64,000 nucleotides of DNA from Anseranas semipalmata (lineage: Eukaryota; Chordata; Aves; Anseriformes; Anseranatidae). The stretch covers positions 62,001 through 126,000 of the forward strand of contig VXAA01007253.1 in the NCBI GenBank assembly GCA_013399115.1. Direction: 5' to 3'. The notes below the pieces were generated by a model. The model was given only the letters and a program-made list of their open reading frames with translations, did not search any database and was not told where the DNA came from. This document shows positions 47,501-59,790 of the stretch, in pieces. The position numbers and the translations under genes were made by a program. The stretch's first letter is position 1; the number at the start of each line of letters is the position of its first letter.

Positions 47501-49555
47501 TTGGTTTTCCTGTCTTTATATATATATATATGTAGACAAAAAATTATTTAATTTGAAATGTAGAAATAATGCCAAATTATTGTTTGAAGTTGTTAAACGA
47601 CAGTTGCTCGTAGAATTATAACCTTAGTTATGCAAATCACTAGAGTTCATGGTAAGTCTGACATTTACAGAATTAATGAACTAAATAGTTAAGTGACCTG
47701 GTAAGCGAATTGGTAAACCAGAACTATTAATCTTTTAATGAATACTTTACTATCACTTAAATAATAAATTTTTTACATAATTTTAAAGGATTATAGTAAA
47801 GAAACATTAGAATAGAAAACCATTATGTAAAGGAACGTTACTTTTATAAATCTGTCATTATATCTCTTTTTATTGAATTCATTTCTATTCAAGGTTTAGA
47901 AAAGTGGCAATTCCTGCACTAGTGACTAACAGTCCCCAACATTTTAGTGGTAAGGTTTTTTCTTGCTAAGACAAAAAGTTTAGGATCATTTACTGCTTCA
48001 GACAAACCACTGCCTAAAATGATTAATTAGCATACAACTGTAATTTAAGAAATCCTCTATTTGATGGTGTGCATCACACATGTTTCAGATTTTCAAAGCA
48101 CTAGTAAGTTGACTAGGCACAGTAAATGGTGCTTCTGAGCCAGTTCCTTTTAGAGAGAAAATTTCTTTATTCTGCCTGTTGCTGGCTTTCACCTTTCTAC
48201 CAGCTTTGTATCACATCTACTAAACCCTTTCTCATGTTAGAGTATCCTGAACTCCAATACTTTGTAAAACTCCAATATACCAGTAATCTTCATATCCTCT
48301 CCTGATTGGTATGTAAATTTGTCTCTCTCCGTCTTTCTCTCTATCAATGTCCACAGTGGAATTGGAAATAACAGAGCAGAAATTTTGAAGTACCGTGTGC
48401 TACTGTGGTACCATTCCTCCCCTTCAGAAAACCATTACTGTACAGACTTGAAGTACACATTAGTCTTTTCTACTATATCTAGAAGTCTATATGTACTAGA
48501 GATGACATATGATACAATATTTGTACATTCTTATTGCTGTATAATCTGATTTGGCACTTCAAGGAGTTGATTCTTTGATTCTGTGACTTGTAAAAAAGAC
48601 TTCGATGTTTGTCCCCTTTTTAACATTGCAGCCATTGAAAGCAGCCAGGTAAAAACCACCGCACAGGTGTGCTTGGGGAGCAAAATCCTACAAATGAAAC
48701 CCCCACTGCTGACAGAGCCTTGCTGTTTGAAGTGAGTTCAACTTATGTTCAGGAAACTGCTGAAAGTTCATCAACAGAAAATCTAATACTGCTGATCTAT
48801 GCTGCACCCACACAATGGGGCTTTTGCAGTTCATTATGCAAGCACAGCAACTGCAGCAGACAATAACACCCACAAAAAAAATTCTGAAATCACAGTCTTC
48901 TGTCCCACAGAACACTGTGTCATTAGGCCAAAAAGCAAGAAACAAAACACGGCATGCTATTCTGCAAGTTCAGTCACTAATTGTAGCTGGTCAAAAAAAT
49001 TCCACCAGAGAAGACAAAAATATTTTAAAAATCACATACATTTCAGTTTTGAATATATTTCATTATGAAGAGGGATGGGAAGTGTGCAGACAGACTCAGT
49101 GGGGTAAGGCAAAATATGTTCATTTTGCATGAGTATTTGGTATACAGGTGGGCAATTTGTGGTTTATTAACTCTGAACCAACACCCATGCAGAAGCTTGC
49201 CTTGTATTAAACATCAGACAAACTATTCAACTTTTCAAGTGAAACAGCAAATCTAGAACAAAATATCCAGCATACAGAAAGGGTTTCTCTATTCTGCAGA
49301 TGATAGCAGATACCCAAGGGCTAGAGGACTGAAGGGTTAGAGGAAACCAGGAACCAAATGGAACTAAGAACTTTTGTGAAAAGGGGAACTCAGACATACT
49401 GGTTTTGAAAGAAATTGTCTTGGTTGACTTTTTCTACTTCATTATATTAAGGCTGCAGTGTAAGCCAAGCCTAGCTATCAGATAATCCATAGGAGGTAAA
49501 ACAGCAAAATCATAGGAAAAATATAAAGCAAGATATGAACTCCAATAGAAAATAA
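44536..49555. other. AT-rich stretch without recognisable genes
   Basis: It holds a (TA)n run at 47517-47531. Near 48610-48650 a good acceptor (CCCTTTTTAACATTGCAG) precedes a 17-base microexon-like CCATTGAAAGCAGCCAG and GTAAAA. Downstream, two overlapping plus-strand frames at 48799-49132 have Gln/Thr/Ser-rich products with no recognised family. I regard these as unsupported. Confidence 0.4.
47096..47127. repeat. Alternating purine-pyrimidine tract
   Basis: Thirty-two consecutive bases alternate strictly between pyrimidine and purine (TGTGCACATGTATATACGTG and onward to CATGCA). Such tracts are prone to Z-DNA or cruciform structure. A second short stretch, TACATGTACGTAC, follows at about 47134, partly complementary to the first. 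Confidence 0.7.
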
Positions 49556-49559
49556 TAAT

Positions 49560-49595
49560 AAAACAAACAAACAAACAAACAAACAAACAAAAAAA
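49560..49595. repeat. (CAAA)n microsatellite
   Basis: About seven tandem CAAA units end in poly-A. Simple repeat. Confidence 0.9.
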
Positions 49596-50051
49596 TGCAG
49601 AACAGAGAAACCTAACTGAAGATCAGATTGTTTGATTTGTAAAACAGTGCAAACTCTGTTTTTCTAGAAGTCTTTAATTTTTAGAAAGAATTCCCGCTCT
49701 CTCTTTCCCACAACTTAAATGTTGATTTCTTTGATGTCTAATACAAAGTAAGTTTAACACTGCAACTGTTCCTGGGTAGAGGAATTACCAGGATCTGTCT
49801 TCTTAAGTATTTCTACAAAAACGGTAGGTATTTACAGATATACATTGAGATACACATCAGTAGATTTTAACGCTGTTAGATCTCCCATACATATACTATG
49901 AACATGTACAATGTGAACAGAATCTTCAGAAAACAAGATAAAAAGGAGAACAAAAGATGCTAGCATAAGCTAGAACATTGGAAATCAAGACTCAGAAGAG
50001 ATATTATCTTTGGAAATTTAACAATGCATAGGTATATATCATAAGGTGTTG

Positions 50052-50099
50052 GTTTTTGTTTTTGTTTTTGTTTTTGTTGTTTGTTTGTTTGTTTGTTTT
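50052..50099. repeat. (GTTTTT)n/(GTTT)n compound microsatellite
   Basis: Four GTTTTT units are followed by five to six GTTT units. Confidence 0.9.
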
Positions 50100-51322
50100 C
50101 TCCTTTTAAATGCAATGTAATTTTGATCCTGGGAGATGAGGGAGAAAGAGAAAGTCACAAAGATTTTATTTACATTCCATTTAAGCTATGGATGAAATGA
50201 CTTCTCCAAGTACAAAGAAACTAGTGGAGGGGACTAGCGGAAATGATGAGTAATTTGTTTGAAAAATGTTCTAGGTGTCATAAAATACAGTTTTTGTATA
50301 CGTTACCCAGTTCATGTTTACAATTGCACTTTATCTCTCTAGCACCCTCTACAGGAGGTTCCCAGCCATAGCAATCACAACAGCCTTGGGCTTATTTAGA
50401 AGTGAGAGGTGAGTAGAAGGCTATAAAGAACTATCAGGCTGTAAAGAACAAATACATAAGAGAAAATAAAGTATTTATGAGTAAGAAGAAATTGAAGAGA
50501 CCAAAGCAAGCATAAGTTTTTAGAAAGACACTGAAATAATATTTTTTGAGCTCATTAAGATCACAGATAAAGTGTCTCTAAAATAGTATCAGTGTAATAT
50601 GCACTGGCAGAACCCAGTCATCAGCCCTTTGGATTGGCTACAGACTGCATACGGGAGGATTCCCCGGGCTGCCGGTACGTTGAAACAGAAAGTCTGCAGA
50701 TCAGCAGCATGGGAATACTCCCTTTGAACAGCTGAGTGATATGCAAAAGAAAAAAAAAAAAAGATATAAATGCTAATAATTAAAAACTAAATGAATAATA
50801 GCCAATGCAGAATATTTAAAAAGGCTGAGAAGACTTTGGCATTCAAAGGATGTGCCAGCCAGCTATAACAATCATCTTTAAATATTCCAAGAAAGAAGAA
50901 AGACATTATTAGCATTATAGAAACAAAGCAAGTGCCCCCTTAGATAAAGGTGTTTCTGCAGTAAAAGTTTCTGTAGTGAAGCTTCTGTAGTAAACTGAAA
51001 GGGTTATACAGTTGAATCTCTCTGCTCTAAATGAGCAAAGAAACGTTACATTTATTGGTCTGAAGAGACCCTGCTAGAAACATATGGCCTTTTATCCAAG
51101 CCTACCCAGAGCAATAAACTTTGAAATACCATAGTTGTGTTTGTTACTTTATGGGCAATAGAGTATTAAAAAATAAACATCTTTAGCACTGTACTTTTAT
51201 AAAATGGAAAACATTCAATCTCCTCTGGAACCAGCTAGGTAATGTTTTGCTTTCATTTGACAGTGCACACTCCTCAGATGAAAACCTTTGCTTAAATTCA
51301 TCTGAAATAACAGTAAATAAAT

Positions 51323-51349
51323 AATTAAATTAAATTAAATTAAATTAAA
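51323..51349. repeat. (TTAAA)n microsatellite
   Basis: Five tandem TTAAA units. Simple repeat. Confidence 0.85.
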
Positions 51350-51652
51350 CAGCTGAAATAACTTCTCTTGAAAACTGTGAACTAAGCACACTTTGTATGA
51401 TCTCTGAGATAAGTTTGATTTATGAGTATGCTGCGTAATTGTGTCAGGGATATCTACCCTGCAGCTTTTCGGCAGGTTTTTCACATCTCACTCTCGCAGC
51501 ATCTCTGAATACCAGCAGCTTCTGCAGTATGCCTGGTCCTTCCCAGTCAGCATGCAGCTCTGTCTACTGCTGCAAACAGCCCAGGTAAATATCCTCTCCT
51601 TTGGACATAACTTCCTAAAAATATTTTTCAGCATTTTGAGGGTACTAGTTAC

Positions 51653-51678
51653 CATTTATTTATTTATTTATTTATTTG
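51653..51678. repeat. (ATTT)n microsatellite
   Basis: About six tandem ATTT units. Simple repeat. Confidence 0.9.
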
Positions 51679-52934
51679 GTAATGCACTTTTTGATTCTTT
51701 TTTCGTATATGACAGTATATGCTGATTTAATCATTATACCTCTTCCCTTCATGAAAACTGAAAGTACCAGATGAAATGTGAATGTGGCTGGTAGAGTTAA
51801 AGATTGGCTGGTGTTTGAAAGCTCATCTTCTTTCTCCTTCAAATGCAAAGCAGCTTAATAAAACATAGAGTAAAATAAAGAACAAATAAAAAAGACTGGT
51901 GAATTACTGTTTTTATCCAGGCCATAAAATAAAACAGAGGCAGATTCCAAGATATAAATATCATTAAATATCTAAATATTGTGGAGACTGGAAAAAAAGT
52001 TAAGCTACACACTGGGAAATCTAATTGCATTGAGACTTTGAGCTGTTCTTTCTCTAACATGGGAGACAGGCATGGCCACCAGAAAAACCCAAATCCGTGT
52101 TTGACCATAGGCCCTGAACTGCAGTGAGACTTAAATTACGAGGCAAGATCCAAATCCACAATTGTAATGTAGGCCTGCTGGTTTCTTACAAAGATAAAAA
52201 ATACAGAGTCCAGGGAATAAAGCCTGCCTTTAAAGACATATTAATAAAACCAAAAAATCACAAACTAAAAATACATTTGCCTCCAAAACTTGCAAAGTAT
52301 CATGGGTAAGTTTAAGCATTGATTCTTGACAATAAAACACTCATGTCACGTAAGTAGCAGAAAGAAGCACAACTATGTCATGTTTTCTTAAATTGTCTAG
52401 GGATTACTTGACCAGGAAATCGCTAAGAAAATCACATCGTAACTGATCGATGGCTGCAGCACAAATGTCACAGTTTTTATAACTTCATGCAGAAACTGAA
52501 AACTTTGCCCTGTGTCCAAAGCATAACATGATGGCAGAAACTCCCCAGTCTGCAGAGTCCTGGTCTCCAGCCTAAGCTACTGTGATGAGGACAGAGAAGC
52601 AGTGTCTGCAACTTGTGTAAATATTTCTGCTTTGTGGTATTTCTTGAAAACCAGTATTACAGCCTCTTGGTGCTCCCCTCCCTCATGCAGTTGCATGAAA
52701 AAAATAATAGTAGGAATGTTCTCATTTTTAGGGCCTGCTGAGACGAGATGTTTTAGTAAAAGACAGCCAGGGATAAGGAAAGTGTAGGGAGAAGCATTGC
52801 TGGGAAGCTGCTGTGGTGTTGTGGTTGCCATACCACATAGCAAATACAAACCAGAAAGAAAATTGAACTGTTATATCTTGCCGTCGATCTCAGAAACATG
52901 AACCTCTGTCTTTCTTTAAAATACTTAGGAAGCC

Positions 52935-53016
52935 AAAAAAAAAGGAAAACAAAGGGGAAAGGAAAACGAAGGGGAAAGGAAAAGAAAAACAAAACCAGGC
53001 AAACAAACAAACAAAA
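52935..53016. repeat. Polypurine tract with a 17-bp tandem duplication, then (CAAA)n
   Basis: A nearly pure A/G tract contains GGAAAACAAAGGGGAAA (52944-52960) followed directly by the same 17-mer with one change (C-A to C-G, 52961-52977). It is followed by A-rich sequence and a CAAA run at about 52999-53016. Simple-sequence DNA. Confidence 0.85.
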
Positions 53017-53019
53017 ACC

Positions 53020-54019
53020 TCCAGTATTCTTTACACTTAAATTGATAAAATGCATGAGAATTCACTGCCATGAAAAATAGGCCTTCCCAAATCAGTGTGG
53101 AGAGCCCAGACAGCACTCTCCAAACAGAGCAGTATCAGATTTCTCCTTTCTTTGCAGGCAATAAAGGATACACATAGATATTTTTGTATTTCCTGAATTA
53201 TAAGAGGGCCTGGGTTCTCCTGGGTGTATGTTGCTTTTTCACTCTCAAGAAAATGTGGAGGAGAGGAGAAGCATGGAGGAGGAGGCAGCCCTGCACCATG
53301 GTGCTCACAGCACTTCTTTGCGTGAGGGACACAGAGGCTTTGCAGGCCAGGCACCAGGCCATGCCATGGGCGAGTAGTATTCCCCTTCACTTCAAGTCCG
53401 CAAGGCCAACAGAAGAGAGAACTAGGTCTTTCCTGTTTGAATCCCCATGGAGATCTGTGCATAAACTAGTTTTCTACAAAACTTGTTACCTTTCCTGAGG
53501 TATCTGAAAAAAGCTTTCAAGGCATTTTCCTGCTGCAGCCATGGTTTGTTTCCTCTTGTGAGCAGATCAGATAGCTTGGGACAAACACTGTGTCCTGGAT
53601 TCTGCCTTCTCTCACTCCTTGCAAGTATGTCCTTTCAGTAGGCACCACCATGTCCCAACAACATAGTACTTTCAAGGCAGGATATTCATATTTTGGGTTG
53701 GCCAGAATGTAGCTTTTCATTTTGTAGCCACAGCCCTTACACCCAGTCAGGCCTTCTGTGTAGAGAAACAGAAAGTAAGTAGAAATGATTTTGTGTCATG
53801 GGATTTTCCAGGGTTGCTTACAGATAACTTCAGCCTTCTCTGCAATTCACAACAGTATTTGGAAGACTTCTCCAAGTCATTTGACTCTGAATGATGAGCT
53901 AGGACTGCACTTGGACCATGTGAGAAGGCAGAGGTATGGGTGTTAGGCTGCACCTGGGGACCTGGGCACCTAGCGGGGCATCTTTCATCTGTCCAGAGAT
54001 ATTGATAGCATATAGGATC
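53020..54019. other. GC-richer DNA with long but unrecognised open frames
   Basis: A minus-strand frame of 141 codons (53037-53462) and an overlapping plus-strand frame of 104 codons (53184-53498) cover the same bases. Neither product resembles a known family, and both exist because the segment is GC-rich and poor in stops. A minus-strand frame at 53747-54214 runs antisense into the CR1 copy and is not a gene. No named repeat was found between 53020 and 54019. Confidence 0.4.
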
Positions 54020-54690
54020 ACAGAGCCAGAAAAAGCCCAGAAGGCCAACTGTATCCTGGGCTGCATCAACGGAGACGTGGCCAGCAGGTTGAGGGAGATG
54101 ATTGTCCCCCTCTGCTCCGCCCTTGTGAGGCCCCACTTGGAGTACTGCATCCAAGTGTGGGATGCAGCACAAAAAAAATGTGGACCTGTTAGAGTGGGTC
54201 CAGAGGAGGGCCACGAAGATGATCAGAGGTCTGGAGCACCTCTCCTATGAAGAAAGGCTGAGAGAGCTGGGGATGTTCAGCCTGGAGAAGAGAAGGCTCT
54301 GGGGAGACCTCATTGCAGCTCATTTCAGTACTTAAAGGGGGCTTATATAAAAGATGAAGACTGACTTTTCACATGGGCAGATAGTGATAGGACAAGGGGG
54401 GGCAGTTTTAAGCTAAAAGAGAGGAGGTTTAGATTAGATGTTAGGAGGAAATTCTTCACTGTGAGGGTGGTGAGGCACTGGAACAGGTTGCCAGAGAAGC
54501 TGTGGATGTCCCATCCCTGGAAGTGTTCAAGGCCAGGTTGCATGAGGCCCTGGGCAACCTGATCTAGTGGGTGACATCCCTGCCTACGGCAGGGGGGTTG
54601 GAACTAGACTATTTGTAAGGTCCCCTCCAACCCAAGCCATTCTGTGGTTCTATGATTCTATGATTTTATGATGATTCTATGGTTCTATGA
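54020..54690 (+). mobile_element. CR1 LINE, 5'-truncated, with frameshifted RT 3' end
   Basis: About 670 bases of CR1 in sense orientation. The C-terminal ORF2 region is readable in pieces: [20 protein letters not shown] and [15 protein letters not shown] in one frame, then, after a frameshift in the A-rich stretch at 54171-54180, RVGPEEG-type nonsense in that frame while the true frame continues as [21 protein letters not shown] further indel near 54322 (GCAGCTCATTTCAG) breaks it again. The 3' UTR (GGGGGGTTGGAACTAGACTA, CCCTCCAACCCAAGCC) and decayed ATTCTATG octamers end at about 54690. The left boundary is uncertain by about 15 bases. The element is dead; it lacks the endonuclease and RT core. 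Confidence 0.95.
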
Positions 54691-57600
54691 AAAAGGCTTG
54701 GTATTAACTGTGAATGCACAAGATATAATTCCACTAGTCAAGGAGCAGAAAGATGATCAGAATTGCACACACATTATTCAAGACTTCATGGGTCTGTTAA
54801 GGAGCCACTTCACCAGGCAGAGGAGAGCAGCACAGTAATATACCTCCCACTGCTGGCCATACTGCCCAATCCAAAAATACTCTCTTGCTAATGTAGGACA
54901 GCTTTGTAGTTCCGTTACACTACGAGAGCAGTGCAAAGGGGCCCTGGTAAAGTCTTTGGCTTATTTAAGTTGCCCAGTGTGTAAGACAGTACCACTTGCA
55001 CTTGCAACAACTCAGCCTTATCCTTGCTCCTTCAGATCCATATTTCCATGACTTCGGTAGTATAAGGCCATTATTATTACAGGTGTTTATTTTATTCGGG
55101 GATTCAGAAAATCCATTTTAGTCTGCATTGTGGCTATTTAACATACTGTCACAAATGAAAATCCATAGTAATTTTCACATTACGAAACCTAGACCTGACT
55201 GCAGAAAGCTTGACAGCATGTGTAATGATTATAGGAAATTGCATCTATCTTATATGGTATTTTCTTGTTTATTTCCGAGATCTCCAGAAAATTATCTGAA
55301 CTGCTTTGGAGGACTGGAAGAGGTCTCTTGGAAGCCCAGGGCAGCATTTCCAGTGCCAGAAGGTGAATTAAGGGCTGTATTAGCCTGTAAGTTTGCCTAT
55401 GATGACTAATGTCAGTATTGCAAGATGAAAAAAATAGAGTACAACAACAAGGTTCAGATGAAACAGATTCTGACTTATCTGGCAGGTCTAAATAATTTAA
55501 AAGCACAAAGCATAGCTAGCCTGTTAGAATGAGTAAAGCACATCCTACTGTGAATGAGGAGACCCACGTTTTATCAGTTTAACATTTTGGACTACAAGGA
55601 AAGAGATTAGGGGTTCAGTGGAATACAAGGGTAATAAATTAATATTCGCTCAAAGCAGCAAGAAATAGCAACTGTTCTGGAGAACATAGGAGATGTGGCA
55701 CATTGGTTTATTTCTATCTGCATCACAGTGGTCTCCTGAAACCCTTACCAAGGCTGAAGTCCCACTCACCCAAACGGCACCTCCCCTGATGGTATTTAAA
55801 CAAATGCATTGTGAGGTAGACAGAAGTATATTCACGGTGCTGTGATACGCAGGCTGCCATGATAGATGCAGGGATCAGGTTACAAAATGTAAGACCATCT
55901 TCTTTACCCTCTCCCGTCTTAGTATTTTTCTTCATTACCTTTCCCAAAAGCTCCAGAAACTATAAATTCTGGCACTCCTTCAGTATAAAGAGCAAAGGAC
56001 ATTTGTAAGCCTCTCCTCCCCCATGCCAGTACCTCCCAGCTCCTTTATTCTCTCCCAAACAAGAACAGGCATGTGCCTCCCTTCTAAACTCTCCTTTTTC
56101 CCCTTGTGTCTATCTGCCAGACATCAAATTCCCTGCTCCACAGCTAACTCTTCTAGACAGCCCAGAAATGGGTAGTACTGTCTTTGAAGCTTTCCATGCT
56201 ACCACTTCAACCCATCATTCACAGAAATGGGGTAATCATCGGGCACTTTCTGCAAATCATCAGGGAAGTCATTCCTCAGGGATGTACAACAAAGTCTGCC
56301 CACTGGTGCTCCACTTACAAGCTGATTTTGATCATTAATGATGTTAAATACTTAACAGTTTTTAAGTAAAATAATGTACAGAGCCAAGTGAGTATATTCT
56401 GTAGATGAGCCTCACTTCCTAGAAACCTCTATGATAACGATAAATAAAGGAATACCTACCCATAAACTTAAACTAAGAATGTAATCCCGTGTACTTAAAA
56501 TTTCATCTATGGTTTGATGCATTTGTGTTTTAGTGAGCTGTAGCACATGAATATTTTTATGGGATCGTTACCTGAAGAATGTATTCCTCCATTTCTTGTT
56601 CAAAATTCCCTTAGAAAAAAAAAGAAAATACAAGTTTTGCCTGTTAAAGACAAAATAAGGGATTTAAGATTTAGTGAACAGTTCACAAAACTCGTTTGAT
56701 GTAGTTAAGATATTATTTGAGTTCCCAGAGTAAAGCAGTACAAGAAGTAGCATGTGCCAGTTATTTTTTAATTTTTAAAACCAATTAATTGTTCTAGTTA
56801 CAGTACCACTAATTTTTATCTAGCTGATTAACTAGAGAATAATCCAAATACATTTTAAATTATAAATCTTTCATGATTTGGGAGATTTTATACAAATGTA
56901 CATTTGACAGTGCTAATTTAAAGCAAATATCAAGCTTGATTAAACATTCCCAAGATAAGAAGGATAAACGATTGAATTATTTTATAGATTTAACTACCAT
57001 TGATATGATGTTATAAACAGAAATATTTTGATGTTCGTCATTAATTTTTAAAAATAATTCTTTGGGAAACAGCCAAGAAGGGCTGGAGAAGTAGGTCAGA
57101 ATGTATGCACAAAACATTTGTATTCTTTACTATATAAACACTAATTTATTTATTGAAATAATACACTGTTAATTATTTATTAAAGAAATTATAATTTTGC
57201 TGAGCTTCCATCTGAAAGAAAAAAAATCATTAAAATGTGGCTAATGCAATAGCCAAGCCTATGATTGTTTCACATCCCTGCCTCCCAACTGTTTGCCAAG
57301 TATTTATTCACAAATCACTATCCGTTGAAACATAATCTGCATCAGAGCATCTCCAGCAAGCAAGTGAATTACAAAGTGTTTTAGCAAGTACCACACTTCA
57401 GCTTTAAGCATTTTAAAAATATTCAGGATCCTCCATTGCATCTTCTGTCCCCATATGTAGGAGACTGTAGCGGGAGAAAAATTCTTTAGGGATCTGTTTT
57501 CTGGAATTGTTGCTAAGGAAGGTAAATTTCACAATACCACTGCCTATTTCCCCAAATCCAGGCTTTTAAAAACACAGATAGACTGAAGACTATTAAATAA

Positions 57601-58394
57601 TACAGGAAAGGGAGGGAAAAGACTCTTTGTGAGAAGTGACATTACACACATAGAGGTTTTTTTTTTCTTCTTTCTTTTCCTTGATTCTTTTTTTTTCGTG
57701 AAGGAACACAACTCATTATGTTACTGATTCACCAAAAGTGTTTAAAACTCTTCTGAGCACAATCAATCCTCCAACCATAAACTAGATGGATTTCATGCAA
57801 ACACGCAGGTAAACAGAGAAAGAAGCATGAAAGCACTCATTACCAATAAAAAATTGAGCGCATGTTCCCAGCTGGAGAGTGAGTAGAACCACAGTCCACA
57901 ACACAGAAATATGTGTCAGCACGTTATTCTCCAAGGCATGCTGTAAATGAGAGTATCCAGGGATGGCTTGCCTATACTAATCTCAGTTGGCCTCTCTAGT
58001 TAATACATTTAAACAAAAACATGGATTTTCTGTAATTTATTACTATGCTTGATTAATTTGGGCACCAGGGTAGATAACTGTTTTTCTCCTATTTTCCATA
58101 TGATGCACTTAAAATGAACATATTTTTCTAACGATGTAATTTCATTTTGTTTCATTATTTCTACTGAAAAACAAGCAATATTGTATCCAGCTAGTGCATT
58201 AATAAATATAACCTGAAATTGGTTAATGCAACACACATTTCTCTCAATATCAGTTAGCTCTGTGTTACAGTGGAAAACAAAATTAAAGTATGTATGGTTT
58301 TAGTTTACTTTTGCTTTTTCCAATAGTATGAACTGTTTTGGGGGGAGGGAGAGCAGGTTGCTGTTCTGTCAGACTTAATGATATTTATTTTTTT
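54691..58394. other. Unassigned DNA
   Basis: Nothing recognisable. The segment at about 55980-56150 is pyrimidine-rich. A poly-T/C tract lies at about 57658-57700. Open frames at 55128-55409, 55189-55506, 55650-55947, 56184-56369 and 58009-58236 have no recognised product. Confidence 0.5.
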
Positions 58395-59094
58395 CTTATT
58401 TTTCTGAACCCCTTCAAGGTTACCCAGCATTTTTCTAAACTTCATTAAACCATTTTGCAGGTGGCATTAAATTAAATTCTTTACTGAAGTCCAGATGGAT
58501 TAGATCTACTGCACTTCCTTTGTTGAGGAAATCATTTATCTATCAAAGAAATAGATCAAGTTAATCTGGCAAGATAAGGTTTTGGGAAACCCATGTTGCA
58601 TTTTATGCTTTACCTCTTTTCCTTAATTGTTCCTTTAAGATTTTTCCCATAGCCTTGAATAATACTGCAATCAGACTAACGGGCCACCATTATTTAAGCT
58701 ACCCTACATCCTCACCATCATCTAAAATATAGAGGCCCTATTTGCTGATCCCTGCCAGGAGCTTCCTTATTCCCCTTGACAGATGTATTCAGACCACTGC
58801 CACTGTACATGCACTGTCATGTACTTACTTATTTGGTGTTTTGAGATGGAGATGCTCAGGCCTATGTGACATAATTGTATTGGGCTTTTAGCCTTACTTT
58901 CAGCCTGGATATCCTAATTTCCAGCCTGCCCTCACCTCCCATAGTCAGCACTTCTGTCCTTACAGAAGACGAATAAGATGTTTGATTCAGATTTGATGCC
59001 ACACCTGCATCATTTTATTCTTGACCTTCTATTCATTACACTGTGGTTGAGCTTCTCCTTCTCTGTTGTCTTTTATACTTAAACATACATGGAT

Positions 59095-59118
59095 GGGAGG
59101 AGATGGGGGAGGGAGGGG
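59095..59118 (+). other. G-quadruplex motif
   Basis: The plus strand reads GGG-(7 bases)-GGGGG-A-GGG-A-GGGG, which fits the usual G3+N1-7 four-tract pattern. It lies inside the fossil CR1 and probably arose by later mutation or a small insertion. Function unknown. Confidence 0.6.
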
Positions 59119-59489
59119 TAGAAAAACACCTTCATTCTGTTTGTTTTAATTTACAAGGTCTAATTCAGCTTGACTTTTGGCACTTATCTCTAGTTCTCTA
59201 TTTCCTCTCCTCTCAGACATAGAATGCTCCCTGTCCCTTTAGGCTATCTGCATATTTCTCCTGCCCTTTCAGAAGTGGTTATTTATCCAGTCAGCTCTGG
59301 AGCCCTTCCCTACAAGATTTTACCCTTGATTAAGATGCAAGTTCCAGACAGTTTTCACACCTTTGATTTAAAGAAATTTCACGCCTCCTCCACATTTAAA
59401 TCCCTAAGCTCTTTAATCCAGTTGACCTCATTAACTAGTTTCCTTAATTTTTCAAAGTTTATCCTTTTCAAATTGAGATTCTTACAAGC

Positions 59490-59640
59490 TTGGATGCAGC
59501 TGTGCTTGTGGGGGTGGAGGCTGCATTGTGGTGCAGCTGCTGGTGCTGGCACATCACATGGTGCCCATGCTGCACTGAGTGGTGCTAATGGGAACGGATG
59601 CAACCATCCCCCTACACCCCCTCCAAGCCACTTCTCTTTC
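59490..59640. other. GC-rich block interrupting the fossil CR1
   Basis: About 150 bases rich in GCTGC, GTGGTG and CCCCC motifs sit between the endonuclease-end motif (SNDHQFIQ) and the linker motif (NLNLKRINF) of the surrounding CR1. In CR1 these motifs are usually separated by a much shorter spacer, so the block looks like an insertion or local expansion. I recognise no repeat family in it and see no clear target-site duplication. Confidence 0.45.
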
Positions 59641-59790
59641 AGTTAACTAAACTGAATAAATTGGTGGTCATTTGATACTAGGTTATTTTCTACCAGGTCT
59701 TTCTTAATGCCCCCTTTGCAAAATAAAAATCAAGATACAAGTGAATAATTTGTTGTCTGGAAGGAGGAGGACCCTATCCTGTGAAATCTG

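Larger units (their letters stand above)
50100..52930. other. AT-rich stretch without recognisable genes
   Basis: Contains only the two A/T-rich microsatellites listed separately and a poly-A run at about 50748-50762. Open frames at 51441-51725, 51839-52108, 52124-52309 and 52577-52849 have unrecognised products. Confidence 0.5.
58395..59790 (-). mobile_element. Ancient, heavily decayed CR1-type LINE (EN end, linker, early RT)
   Basis: Read on the minus strand, this keeps CR1 ORF2 motifs in the right order. Near 59700-59645 the translation gives DLVENNLVSNDHQFIQ, corresponding to the SDH region at the end of the endonuclease domain. At about 59494-59370 it reads NLNLKRINFEKLRKLV, then NEVNWIKELRDLNVEEA and, after a Trp-to-TGA change, FFK: this matches the linker pattern LDFRRANF..LR.L...PW...L...GVEEAW.FFK. 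On the plus strand, TTTACTGAAGTCCAGATGGA near 58480 and TCAGACTAACGGGCC near 58672 are the complements of well-conserved RT segments. A GC-rich block interrupts it (listed separately). Stops and indels are many, so it is an old fossil comparable in decay to the copy at 17-19 kb. Confidence 0.8.

Noticed and set aside
48799..49132. Two overlapping plus-strand frames with Gln/Thr/Ser-rich products
   Set aside because: No family is recognised, the frames compete for the same bases, and composition explains the apparent protein character.
53037..53498. Overlapping 141-codon (minus) and 104-codon (plus) frames
   Set aside because: Both occupy the same GC-richer, stop-poor DNA, and neither product resembles a family or has coding support.
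53747..54214. 155-codon minus-strand open frame
   Set aside because: Its left part is unrecognised and its right part is the reverse complement of the CR1 RT region, so it is not an independent gene.
59224..59646. 140-codon plus-strand open frame
   Set aside because: It lies antisense to the fossil CR1 and its GC-rich insert. The meaningful protein traces are on the minus strand.
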